Positions 1 through 5,673 of a DNA stretch of 6,737 nucleotides are shown here, piece after piece (within the stretch, counting starts at the first letter, position 1; the number at the start of each line of letters is the position of its first letter). The DNA is taken from positions 1 to 6,737 of the forward strand of contig JANQSK010000114.1 in the NCBI GenBank assembly GCA_028284105.1, given 5' to 3'. The stretch comes from Anaerolineae bacterium. GTDB taxonomy: Bacteria > Chloroflexota > Anaerolineae > Promineifilales > Promineifilaceae. Under the pieces are notes generated by a model that saw only the letters and a program-made list of their open reading frames with translations, searched no databases and was not told the origin of the DNA. A program made the translations under genes and the position numbers.

Positions 1-828
1 GTCTCTGTTTGCACACCCACTGTTTTACATCCTGAGTTGACGATTTTTGCAGCAGAACAGGGCAAACATGTGCTTTGTGAAAAGCCGATTGCCTTGACGT
101 TGGATGAAGCCTTAGCCATGTTGAATGCGGCAAAAACCCATCAAACCCATTTGATGATTGGGCTTATGCGCCGTTTTTCCGAAATTACAACTGCATTTAA
201 AAAATGGGTTCAAGAAAGGCATCTTGGCTCGCCTATGGTGGCACAAACGACCAATATCTTTCCTCTTCGGCCAAAGAGGGCAATGCATGACGCCTATGCC
301 AATGGTGGACCGTTGATCGACATGATTATTCATTTTGTGGATTTGTGGCGCATTATTTTTGATTCGGATCCAGTTTCAGTGATTGCTCATGGTGGAAAGC
401 TGGCGCGAGATCGAGCAGAAATCGCCCATATTTCGGAGAAAGCTGTAGATACGGCCGTTATTCTCCTTCAATTTGCGTCAGGTGATATGGCCAATATTTT
501 TGTGTCTTGGGGAATGCCACCAGATGGGAAAATTAAAATCCATGAAGAGCGCATTTTGGGGCCAATGGGCATGCTCACAACTCAGTTTGCAATGGACGAA
601 CAGCGCATCGTTTGGCACAAAGAGGATGGGTCGCAAGAAACGCTTTTTGAAGTCGAAGGGAAGTGGTCGATGTATCAAAGAGAGATAGCCACCTTTGCAA
701 ATGAGATTTTAGAACATGAGCCAAATTATGAAACGGCCGTTGCAGCCATAAAAGGATTAGAAGTTTCGTTGGCTGCTTTGAAATCGGTTGAGAGCGGGGA
801 AATGATCCTGTTAGATAAATCGATCTAA
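1..828 (+). CDS. Gfo/Idh/MocA-family NAD(P)-dependent oxidoreductase, N-terminus cut off by the window edge
   Basis: The reading frame is open from base 1 and ends in TAA at 826-828, giving 276 visible residues. Full-length relatives are usually about 330-350 residues, so roughly 60 residues, including the Rossmann GxGxxG motif, lie to the left. The visible part begins with the family signature VCTPTVLHPE, then HVLCEKPIA (CEKP at residues 26-29 of the visible part, holding the conserved catalytic-type lysine). Next come GLMRRF, and GGPLIDMIIHFVDL with the D-x3-H pair at residues 107 and 111 that usually lines the active site. The fold is an N-terminal nucleotide-binding domain plus a C-terminal alpha/beta substrate domain. 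The family oxidises or reduces sugars, inositols and related polyols in the cytoplasm with NAD(P); the substrate cannot be read here. A TTG at 37 is an internal leucine codon, not the start. Two ACGGCCGT palindromes lie inside it in frame (Thr-Ala-Val). Confidence 0.92.
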   Translation, partial: VSVCTPTVLHPELTIFAAEQGKHVLCEKPIALTLDEALAMLNAAKTHQTHLMIGLMRRFSEITTAFKKWVQERHLGSPMVAQTTNIFPLRPKRAMHDAYANGGPLIDMIIHFVDLWRIIFDSDPVSVIAHGGKLARDRAEIAHISEKAVDTAVILLQFASGDMANIFVSWGMPPDGKIKIHEERILGPMGMLTTQFAMDEQRIVWHKEDGSQETLFEVEGKWSMYQREIATFANEILEHEPNYETAVAAIKGLEVSLAALKSVESGEMILLDKSI

Positions 829-830
829 AT

Positions 831-862
831 AAAAACGAGGCAGTGCATGATACACTGCCTCG
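831..862. terminator. Hairpin just after the oxidoreductase stop, terminator-like
   Basis: A perfect 10-bp stem (836-845 with 853-862, CGAGGCAGTG/CACTGCCTCG, 7-nt loop) begins 8 bases after the TAA. There is no T-run on the + side. On the - strand, however, the stem is followed by TTTTTATTT, so it has the full form of an intrinsic terminator for leftward transcription. It most likely ends the + transcript by its stem and blocks leftward read-through into the oxidoreductase gene. Confidence 0.7.
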
Positions 863-947
863 CTAGCTCCCAATGGTAAGTGGTTTGTCTCAAATTATTC
901 TGTTGGGGACATCAAACTTACCTTGGTTAAAAAGGAATAGAGAAAGT

Positions 948-978
948 GGCTGGTCGGAAGGAGAGGTTCCGACCAGCC
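948..978. repeat. Perfect 12-bp inverted repeat (GC-rich hairpin)
   Basis: GGCTGGTCGGAA (948-959) and its exact complement (967-978) flank the 7-nt loop GGAGAGG. A second 6-bp hairpin, TGGGCA/TGCCCA (979-984 with 993-998), starts at the next base. Neither is followed by a U-tract on either strand, so they are not standard intrinsic terminators. The purine loop GGAGAGG resembles a Shine-Dalgarno or protein-binding loop on the + transcript. Confidence 0.75.
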
Positions 979-997
979 TGGGCATTCGGGTTTGCCC

Positions 998-1024
998 AAG
1001 AGGAAGAGGAGGAGAGGAAGAGGA
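998..1024 (+). other. 27-base all-purine tract
   Basis: Only A and G occur from 998 to 1024, built of imperfect AGAGGA/GGAGAGG units. It contains AGGAGG and lies 1-20 bases before an ATG at 1026 that opens a 16-codon frame ending in TGA at 1074-1076. It could be an exaggerated ribosome binding site for that tiny frame, or simple low-complexity sequence. Confidence 0.5.
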
Positions 1025-1028
1025 TATG

Positions 1029-1056
1029 TGTGCTTTTCATTTTATTGAAAAGCACA
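1029..1056. repeat. Perfect 11-bp inverted repeat with a competing partner downstream
   Basis: TGTGCTTTTCA (1029-1039) pairs exactly with TGAAAAGCACA (1046-1056) around the loop TTTTAT. The segment CTTTTCATTTTAT (1033-1045) is also exactly complementary to 1101-1113. The second partner could in turn fold locally (TTTCAT 1097-1102 with ATGAAA 1106-1111). The three pairings exclude each other. Confidence 0.7.
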
Positions 1057-1249
1057 TTTGTCTCGTCCGGATTTGATCCGAAACTTTTTGCCCAAATTTC
1101 ATAAAATGAAAAGTGAACAGAAGGCTAACCCCCATCGAGACATTTTTGTGAACGACATCTACAAACTGTTTACCGACAATTTGCCGACCTTCTTGTTCGC
1201 GAGTCGTTCCACGAGATGCGACCTTACCCAACACAAAGATTAGGCAACG

Positions 1250-1275
1250 AAAAAGCGTGACGAAAAGTGTCACGC
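1250..1275 (-). terminator. Intrinsic terminator of the leftward micro-gene
   Basis: Read on the - strand, a 7-bp stem GCGTGAC/GTCACGC (1269-1275 with 1255-1261, 7-nt loop) is followed at once by TTTTT (1254-1250) and a further T-rich stretch. It lies about 30 bases beyond the stop of the small ORF at 1306 and closes that transcription unit. An outer pair ATTAGGC/GCCTAAT (1239-1245 with 1274-1280) allows an alternative longer stem. Confidence 0.75.
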
Positions 1276-1305
1276 CTAATTTCTAAATTTTGCTTTAGAT
1301 TGCTT

Positions 1306-1377
1306 TTAGCTGGCGTGAGCGCTTGTGAGTATTTGATTACTTATGTCGCTGAGTTTAAAAATTGTTGTTTTTGCCAT
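1306..1377 (-). CDS. Small protein of 23 residues, unknown function
   Basis: An ATG at 1377 opens a 23-codon frame beginning MAKTTIFKLS and ending in ...TSAHAS before TAA (1306-1308). An in-frame GTG directly before the ATG (1380-1378) could give 24 residues. The support is contextual but strong. A GAAGGAG Shine-Dalgarno site ends 9 bases before the ATG, a consensus sigma-70 promoter lies just upstream, and a terminator closes the unit, giving a transcript of about 150 nt with nothing else in it. The peptide is mixed polar and mildly basic near its N-terminus, with no membrane helix and no signal peptide, so it is unlike type I toxins. I recognise no family. It could be a free small protein, the marker ORF of a dual-function small RNA, or a leader peptide whose target is gone. 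Between the stop and the terminator the RNA can form a further 6-bp hairpin (1282-1299). Confidence 0.6.
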   Translation of the reverse strand: MAKTTIFKLSDISNQILTSAHAS

Positions 1378-1386
1378 CACAAACGT

Positions 1387-1392
1387 CTCCTT
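1387..1392 (-). promoter_or_regulatory. Ribosome binding site of the 23-residue ORF
   Basis: AAGGAG on the - strand lies 9 bases before the ATG and 6 before the alternative GTG. Spacing does not decide between them; the ATG is preferred by codon strength. Confidence 0.7.
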
Positions 1393-1408
1393 CTTCAAAG
1401 TTGAAGAA
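1391..1408. promoter_or_regulatory. Palindromic operator candidate over the transcription start
   Basis: TTCTTCAA-AG-TTGAAGAA is a perfect 8+8 inverted repeat with a 2-base centre. It directly abuts the -10 box and spans the expected start point near 1402. A full RNA hairpin could not form if transcription starts there, so a DNA operator for a dimeric repressor is the better reading. It also overlaps the 5' part of the Shine-Dalgarno region. Confidence 0.6.
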
Positions 1409-1437
1409 ATTATAGCAGAATGTCGGCAAATTGTCAA
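1409..1437 (-). promoter_or_regulatory. Consensus sigma-70 promoter for the micro-gene
   Basis: On the - strand, TTGACA (1437-1432), exactly 17 bases, then TATAAT (1414-1409): both hexamers match consensus at all six positions with the optimal spacer. It begins 22 bases after the phosphoesterase stop codon. A perfect promoter is uncommon and suggests abundant or tightly repressed transcription. Confidence 0.88.
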
Positions 1438-1458
1438 ATAAAGTACAAAACGAATATT

Positions 1459-2319
1459 TTAGTGGTGCTTTGTTTCCACAGAAACGTGAGTATGATCGAT
1501 TAAAAGCGCGTTGAAATGATGCAATTTTTTACCGTCTTGCTCAAAAATCCTTGGCACGCGGGCAGGGTTGATAAAATGAATGCCATTCTCGAAACGTTCC
1601 GTTTCACGATGTCCAGACCCTTTTAAGCGATGGTGCATATGACCCGCAACCACAGCATGAATGGTCTTATTCTGATGCTGTGCATGCTTGATAGCCTCAG
1701 CTAAATCGATATCCCCACCATCTCCCTCTTTGCGACGATAATCAATTCCCCAAATATCAGAACGGCCGTTACTTAACCCAAAAGGGCCGGTGTGTGCTAA
1801 AAAGATGAGATTGTTAGACTTTGCTTGATCGACACACCATTTGAGTTTAACGATTGAATCCTCGACCGTTGAAACACCAAATTTGTTTTTAAGATAATGA
1901 GGGCTTGCCATCAAGTTTTCCCCCCAAGAAAACGGCCGTCCTGTAATCACATCAAATTCAAAACCGCGAATGTCAAATGAAAATGTTTGATAGCCTCCCA
2001 TTTTAACTGGAGCCATACTCGATTGAAGTTTTCGAATGCGAAAAGGATGGAATATGCTGGAGACCCTTTTCAAGATGGGCCAATTTTTAAGCTCCGCAAG
2101 CATTTGCATGGGGGTGACCGTATCATGATTCCCTGGGATAAAAACGGCCGTTTTTTCCAACTCCGACATTTTCTGGGCGACCTTAACCCCTTCCAAAAAT
2201 CGGTAGTGAGCTAAATCACCAGCAAATAGCAGAAGATCGAAATCTGATTGATTGAAAAAAGCGACATCCGCATCATCAAAAGCGGTATGGACATCACCAA
2301 TAATTGCAATCTTAATCAT
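1459..2319 (-). CDS. Metallophosphoesterase, TIGR04168-like
   Basis: This 286-residue calcineurin-like phosphoesterase has the whole metal-binding set: GDVH (D9, H11), GDLAHY (D35), GNHD (N64, H65), AHTGP (H176) and GHMHH (H227, H229). These place two metal ions for hydrolysis of a phosphate mono- or diester. Features beyond the core, namely TGRPFSWG (126-133), the following HYLKNKFGV, the GGDIDLAEAI segment and NPARVPRI (251-258), match what I recall of the TIGR04168 family, best known from cyanobacteria and plants; its substrate is not established. It has no signal peptide or membrane segment, so it is cytoplasmic. Its ATG directly follows the TAA of the DUF983 gene (TAAATG, no gap), and no good Shine-Dalgarno site precedes it, so translation is probably coupled to that gene. 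It carries three ACGGCCGT palindromes, each in a different reading frame. Confidence 0.9.
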   Translation of the reverse strand: MIKIAIIGDVHTAFDDADVAFFNQSDFDLLLFAGDLAHYRFLEGVKVAQKMSELEKTAVFIPGNHDTVTPMQMLAELKNWPILKRVSSIFHPFRIRKLQSSMAPVKMGGYQTFSFDIRGFEFDVITGRPFSWGENLMASPHYLKNKFGVSTVEDSIVKLKWCVDQAKSNNLIFLAHTGPFGLSNGRSDIWGIDYRRKEGDGGDIDLAEAIKHAQHQNKTIHAVVAGHMHHRLKGSGHRETERFENGIHFINPARVPRIFEQDGKKLHHFNALLIDHTHVSVETKHH

Positions 2320-2769
2320 TTATTCGCTGTCTTTACGTTTATAGAAAAAATCTTCGGATTCGTTCTGGTGTTGCAGCATTAAATCAATGCCATGCGGAGG
2401 GGGAAGCTCGCCTGCTTTATCTGCATCAGATACACGTGGATCTAGTACTTCATCAACGTGAAGCCAAATCAAGCGACCATATCGAAAAATGACAGGTGAC
2501 AATACGATTAGGGGAATGGAAGCGCCACCAATATAGACAAAGGGTGTCGGTTCGAAAAAGATAAGCAAAATAACAAGCGTGATAGCAACAACGATAAAAC
2601 TTAAAATGTAGCCAAAAAAGATGCCCATCAAAAAATACCCTTGCTCGCGTTCGTACTTTATGCCGCAAACTTCACAATGGGTATTCATGGTAAGGAAGCT
2701 CCGAAACACTTTTCCTTTAAGGCAGTGTGGACATCTTCCTTTGACGGTAGCTGTTATTCTTTCAACCAT
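2320..2769 (-). CDS. DUF983 zinc-ribbon membrane protein
   Basis: The protein has 149 residues. The N-terminus holds a four-cysteine zinc-ribbon: GRCPHC (C13, C16) and CEVC (C32, C35), followed by the typical YEREQGYFLMG segment. Two hydrophobic helices follow, at about 47-71 and 76-98, then a charged C-terminal tail of about 50 residues. This order (CxxC-CxxC, then a two-helix hairpin) is that of DUF983, a family of unknown function in the inner membrane. The gene abuts the phosphoesterase start exactly, so the two are co-transcribed. No Shine-Dalgarno site precedes the ATG. The start is kept because the ribbon follows at the expected distance, and a weak promoter 6 bases upstream would make the message leaderless. 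Confidence 0.88.
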   Translation of the reverse strand: MVERITATVKGRCPHCLKGKVFRSFLTMNTHCEVCGIKYEREQGYFLMGIFFGYILSFIVVAITLVILLIFFEPTPFVYIGGASIPLIVLSPVIFRYGRLIWLHVDEVLDPRVSDADKAGELPPPHGIDLMLQHQNESEDFFYKRKDSE

Positions 2770-2775
2770 GAAAGA

Positions 2776-2804
2776 ACGATAGCTGAAAACGGCCGTTTAG
2801 TCGA
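2776..2804 (-). promoter_or_regulatory. Weak promoter candidate for a leaderless DUF983 message
   Basis: On the - strand, TCGACT (2804-2799), a 17-base spacer and TATCGT (2781-2776) each match consensus at four of six positions. The -10 box ends 6 bases before the ATG, so the start point would fall on the ATG. One ACGGCCGT palindrome (2789-2796) occupies the spacer. Confidence 0.3.
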
Positions 2805-2842
2805 TATCTAAATATTTGATTTTATGATTTGTTTAGCTGAGT

Positions 2843-3088
2843 TCACTGTTTTTCGATAAGCTGCATACCAATGTTTATACCGCCAAATGCACCGATGATT
2901 GGGATGCCAAATAAAAGGAACATCACTATCACTTGTTGCAATAGATCTGGAAGCTGAAGAGATTGCATCGCGCTACCAATGACAGGAATGAAGAATAGGA
3001 TTGAGGCTGCAAAAGCGGCACATGATATTGCAAATGCAGTAAAACTTACAGTGACAATTTGACCCATAGAGGCATTTTGACTTTCCAT
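2843..3088 (-). CDS. Small two-helix membrane protein, unknown function
   Basis: This 81-residue protein starts MESQNASMGQ and has two strongly hydrophobic segments at about residues 11-36 and 51-75, joined by a loop with PDLLQQ. The second segment is rich in glycine (FGIPIIGAFGGINIG), suggesting close helix packing. There are no cysteine pairs, enzymatic motifs or cleavable signal peptide; the first helix would be a membrane anchor. An AAGGAG site 8 bases before the ATG confirms the start. It lies 114 bases after the ALDH stop and 73 bases before the DUF983 start, with its own -10 box, so it may be monocistronic or lead into the DUF983-phosphoesterase pair. I recognise no family. Oligomeric small membrane proteins and holin-like proteins share this shape, but nothing here supports a holin role. 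Confidence 0.75.
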   Translation of the reverse strand: MESQNASMGQIVTVSFTAFAISCAAFAASILFFIPVIGSAMQSLQLPDLLQQVIVMFLLFGIPIIGAFGGINIGMQLIEKQ

Positions 3089-3096
3089 TTCGTAAA

Positions 3097-3136
3097 CTCC
3101 TTAAGTCATTTAGCTGGTTGAGCTATATGCATTATA
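3097..3136 (-). promoter_or_regulatory. -10 box and ribosome binding site of the small membrane protein gene
   Basis: A perfect TATAAT (3136-3131) is followed about 29 bases later by AAGGAG (3102-3097). No hexamer at 16-18 bases upstream resembles TTGACA; at 17 bases the sequence is ACAACT. Activation by a regulator or an alternative contact is possible. Confidence 0.5.
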
Positions 3137-3202
3137 CGGAACAGTTGAAGATTAGTTGTTCTGCTAATAAAAGAATTCGTTTACTCAACCCTTGCGGTTA
3201 TT

Positions 3203-4645
3203 TTAACGAAGCAAGAAATCTAATAATCGATTGACTGCCTTGCCATATGGGGGGAAAAGCAGCGAACTACCGTCAATCGGGGCTTGTTTGAAAATGGGCT
3301 TTGCTTTGGAAAAGGCGATAAACCCTTCAAATCCATGATGATGCCCCATGCCGCTGTTGCCTGTTCCCCCAAACGGAAGTGACGCTTGCATCGCATGTAA
3401 GGAGACTGCATTGATCGCTATCCCTCCTGAAATTGTGTTGTTGATGATTTTATCAATCACATTTTGGTCTTTTGAAAAGATGTAAAGGGCTAACGGCCGT
3501 TCCCGCTTGTTGATATAAGAAATGACTTCATCAATTTTTCGATACGTTTTAACAGGCAGGATAGGACCAAAGATTTCATGTTTCATCACCAGTAAATCAT
3601 CCGTCGGTTCTAAGATGAGGGTAAGTGGGATTTTACGGCCGTTGACATCTACGGCTTCCTTTGCCGGATTGATTTCAACCATCTTGGCATTATTTTGTGC
3701 GGCATCTGCCAAATAACTTTCTATTCTTCTAAAATGATGTGTATTGATGATGCTGGCGCTGTCAGAATTATCAATTTGTTTAGGATAGAGTTGCCCCAAT
3801 GCTTGTTCACAAAGAGACACGAAACGCTGCGTGCTGCCTTCGGGAATAAAAACATAATCACTCGTAATACACATCTGACCTGCTTTCACCATTTTTGTCG
3901 CCATGATTGAGGTGACAGTCTTTTCTGTCAGATTATCTTCCGTAATGATAGTTGGATTTTTACCTCCAAGCTCAAGCGTTACTGGTGTAAGATTTTGGGC
4001 AGCTGCAGCCATCACTTGCTTGCCAATTTCGGGACCTCCGGTAAATAAAAGATGATCCCAAGGTAATTGGCTAAATGCTTTGGCTAGTTTGACTCCTCCA
4101 GTCACAACAGCAACTAAGGAAGGTTCAAAGGTTTCTTCGACAAGTTTTTTGATGAGATCTGCCGTATGAGGAGCACTTTCAGATGGCTTGATGATGACAC
4201 GATTTCCAGCTGCCAACATGTCAACGAGGGGGCCAAAAGAGATATCAATTGGAAAATTCCACGGCGACATATTACCCACAACCCCAACAGGTTGATACAT
4301 GAGTTTGTTTTGAGCCAATCCAAATAAAACTCTGTCAACCGGTCGACCTTTCGGGCGCATCCATTTTCTCAAATTTTTCTTTGCAAATTTAACCCGTGAA
4401 ATGGGGCCTAGAAGCTCAGTAATTCGTGTAAGCTCCGCAGGATGGGTCCCAAAATCTGCCTCAACTGCTTCTGCAATTAGGCCTTGATTGCTCAAAATCA
4501 TTTGTTCGAGTTGCGTTAACCAGCCCATGCGCTCCTGATAGGAAGGCATCATATTTTGTTGAAATGCTGCTTTTTGGGTTTGAAAAAGCCTGTTTAGCTG
4601 ATTGATAGCTTCCGTATCACTGTTGATGATTGTTTGTGTTTCCAT
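3203..4645 (-). CDS. Aldehyde dehydrogenase, coniferyl-aldehyde-dehydrogenase-like
   Basis: This full-length 480-residue NAD(P)-dependent aldehyde dehydrogenase oxidises an aldehyde to the carboxylic acid in the cytoplasm. Visible motifs in order: PWNFP (N130), KPSE (K153, coenzyme binding), LFTGGPEIGKQV (200-211), LELGGKNP (E225, general base), GQMC (C259, the catalytic thiol), HEIFGP (E357, coenzyme ribose contact) and LPFGGTGNSGMG (423-434). The N-terminal region (an FQTQKAAF and PSYQERM pattern), NLTPVTLELGGKNP and the missing long N-terminal extension of ALDH2 types place it in the ALDH3/coniferyl aldehyde dehydrogenase branch. Aromatic or long-chain aldehydes are plausible substrates; the actual one is not readable. 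The ATG is supported by AGAGGG (4655-4650), 4 bases upstream, which is rather close. Two ACGGCCGT palindromes lie inside it in two different frames. It stands 71 bases after the preceding gene. Confidence 0.93.
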   Translation of the reverse strand: METQTIINSDTEAINQLNRLFQTQKAAFQQNMMPSYQERMGWLTQLEQMILSNQGLIAEAVEADFGTHPAELTRITELLGPISRVKFAKKNLRKWMRPKGRPVDRVLFGLAQNKLMYQPVGVVGNMSPWNFPIDISFGPLVDMLAAGNRVIIKPSESAPHTADLIKKLVEETFEPSLVAVVTGGVKLAKAFSQLPWDHLLFTGGPEIGKQVMAAAAQNLTPVTLELGGKNPTIITEDNLTEKTVTSIMATKMVKAGQMCITSDYVFIPEGSTQRFVSLCEQALGQLYPKQIDNSDSASIINTHHFRRIESYLADAAQNNAKMVEINPAKEAVDVNGRKIPLTLILEPTDDLLVMKHEIFGPILPVKTYRKIDEVISYINKRERPLALYIFSKDQNVIDKIINNTISGGIAINAVSLHAMQASLPFGGTGNSGMGHHHGFEGFIAFSKAKPIFKQAPIDGSSLLFPPYGKAVNRLLDFLLR

Positions 4646-4669
4646 TTTTCCCTCTTCTCTATGTTCTTA

Positions 4670-4699
4670 AATCTATCTTGAAGAAAGAAATAGTGCCAA
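4670..4699 (-). promoter_or_regulatory. Weak promoter candidate for the ALDH gene
   Basis: On the - strand, TTGGCA (4699-4694), an 18-base spacer and TAGATT (4675-4670) match consensus at five and four of six positions. An ACGGCCGT palindrome lies just upstream at 4705-4712. Co-transcription from the preceding operon is the alternative. Confidence 0.35.
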
Positions 4700-4716
4700 T
4701 GAAAACGGCCGTTAAT

Positions 4717-5673
4717 CTATGCCAAAAAGATACTGATTAAAAGCAAACCGAAATGCCCTAAACCATAAATCACAATCCCAGCCGTTGTTTTATTTCTTGT
4801 GGGGTTACCAGAAAGAACAAGTGTTATGGCAACGGCGAGTGCAATTTGGGCGCCAGCCTCAAGAAAGAATCCTTCTGAAAGCAAAGTTATACTGATTAAA
4901 ATTGTGCTAAGGCCTGCTCTTAATAAGGCCCAAGCCTCCCACCCTCCTTGAGAATGACCTCTCCAAAGATGATAGGTGATTAGTGCATCAATCACGATTG
5001 GTAAAAGAAAGGCTGAAAAAACAGCTATGATTGCTGGACCAATTTCAGAAATTTGGAATAAATTGTTTGAAACAATAAAAAGAATTATGCTTAATATAAG
5101 TGTCGTCCAAAGGATAAAGCATGCGGCACGCAAGGCATGCTGCTTTTCAGTGAGACGATCTTTGAGAGTCTGATAAATGGGGCCGATTGTGATAGACATG
5201 TCTGCTAATTCGGCCTGATGTAGGAGCGTCTGTGCTGTTCCCAAGAGCCCTAACTCATAGTAATCATCAGTTTGAGCCAGCACTTGTTCATGGGTTAGCT
5301 GGGTTTTTAACTGATTGGTTTGATTGATGAGCGAAACGGCCATTTCAGCTAGCTTTTTTGCATGAGGTCTCCACCGCAATTGACGAACGAAAATATTTGT
5401 ACCATCCGAAACAAATTTTAACCGAATGGCCCGTCTAGCCATTTTAATATCTGTGATGGTGGATAAGAATATAGATAATGGTTGCCCCTTTGCCTTCCGT
5501 CGTTTGTAGGGTTGGAGAATAAGCCGACTTTCAGTTAATCCCACATAATAATATTTGGCAGTTGCGCCACGAATTTGCCCGTTGGTATAAGCCAATAAGG
5601 TTTCATCATCGTTTAGAAGTGGTAAAAGTTGCTCTTTTACGGCCGTTTCAAATTTAGATTCATTGTCAGTCAC
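4717..5673 (-). CDS. Membrane protein with an N-terminal PH-like domain and about five helices
   Basis: The protein has 318 residues. Residues about 22-118 look like a bacterial PH-like domain: a run of short strands including YYYVGLTESRLIL (41-53), a basic loop KRRKAKGQ, then SIFLSTITDIKM and KFVSDGTNIFV, closing on an amphipathic helix after RWRPHAKK. A helical linker (about 120-180) follows, then five hydrophobic segments at about 184-203, 212-233, 247-265, 271-288 and 298-317. A role at the inner membrane with the PH-like domain in the cytoplasm is inferred; no enzymatic motif is seen. The start is GTG at 5673, supported by GGAAGG (5685-5680), 6 bases upstream. The GTG overlaps the TGA of the YbjN-like gene (GTGA), so the two are translated together and the products may interact. 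An ACGGCCGT palindrome lies near the 5' end, and another 4 bases beyond the stop. Confidence 0.75.
   Translation of the reverse strand: MTDNESKFETAVKEQLLPLLNDDETLLAYTNGQIRGATAKYYYVGLTESRLILQPYKRRKAKGQPLSIFLSTITDIKMARRAIRLKFVSDGTNIFVRQLRWRPHAKKLAEMAVSLINQTNQLKTQLTHEQVLAQTDDYYELGLLGTAQTLLHQAELADMSITIGPIYQTLKDRLTEKQHALRAACFILWTTLILSIILFIVSNNLFQISEIGPAIIAVFSAFLLPIVIDALITYHLWRGHSQGGWEAWALLRAGLSTILISITLLSEGFFLEAGAQIALAVAITLVLSGNPTRNKTTAGIVIYGLGHFGLLLISIFLA

Larger units (their letters stand above)
863..1249. other. Intergenic stretch without a convincing gene, rich in perfect hairpins
   Basis: No reading frame here has a Shine-Dalgarno site, family resemblance and codon pattern together. The stretch instead holds a 12-bp hairpin (948-978), a 6-bp hairpin (979-998), a 27-base purine run (998-1024), an 11-bp hairpin (1029-1056), and a 13-nt inverted repeat (1033-1045 with 1101-1113) that competes with that hairpin. 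A 7-nt inverted pair GAACGAC/GTCGTTC lies at 1150-1156 and 1203-1209. It sits where the + gene and the - genes converge. It may be a structured RNA, 3' UTR structure or a decayed gene; the sequence alone does not decide. Confidence 0.6.

Noticed and set aside
873..1076. Open frame of 67 codons on the + strand after the oxidoreductase
   Set aside because: No ribosome site before its ATG, it runs through two perfect hairpins and a purine tract, and its composition (runs of Arg, Gly, Glu) is that of translated low-complexity DNA.
1066..1084. tRNA T-arm-like sequence (CCGGATTTGATCCG)
   Set aside because: No GTTCGA core, no acceptor stem or anticodon arm could be placed around it on either strand.
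1058..1243. Open frame of 61 codons on the + strand
   Set aside because: Weak TTG-type start without a ribosome site, and no recognisable motif; it overlaps the other open frame on the opposite strand.
1037..1273. Open frame of 78 codons on the - strand
   Set aside because: Its GTG start lies inside the terminator stem, there is no Shine-Dalgarno site, and the end runs through the 1029-1056 hairpin; I see no family resemblance. A decayed gene cannot be fully excluded.
5336..5343. ACGGCCAT as a twelfth palindrome copy
   Set aside because: One base differs, so the symmetry is lost; it may be a decayed copy but a single near match proves nothing.
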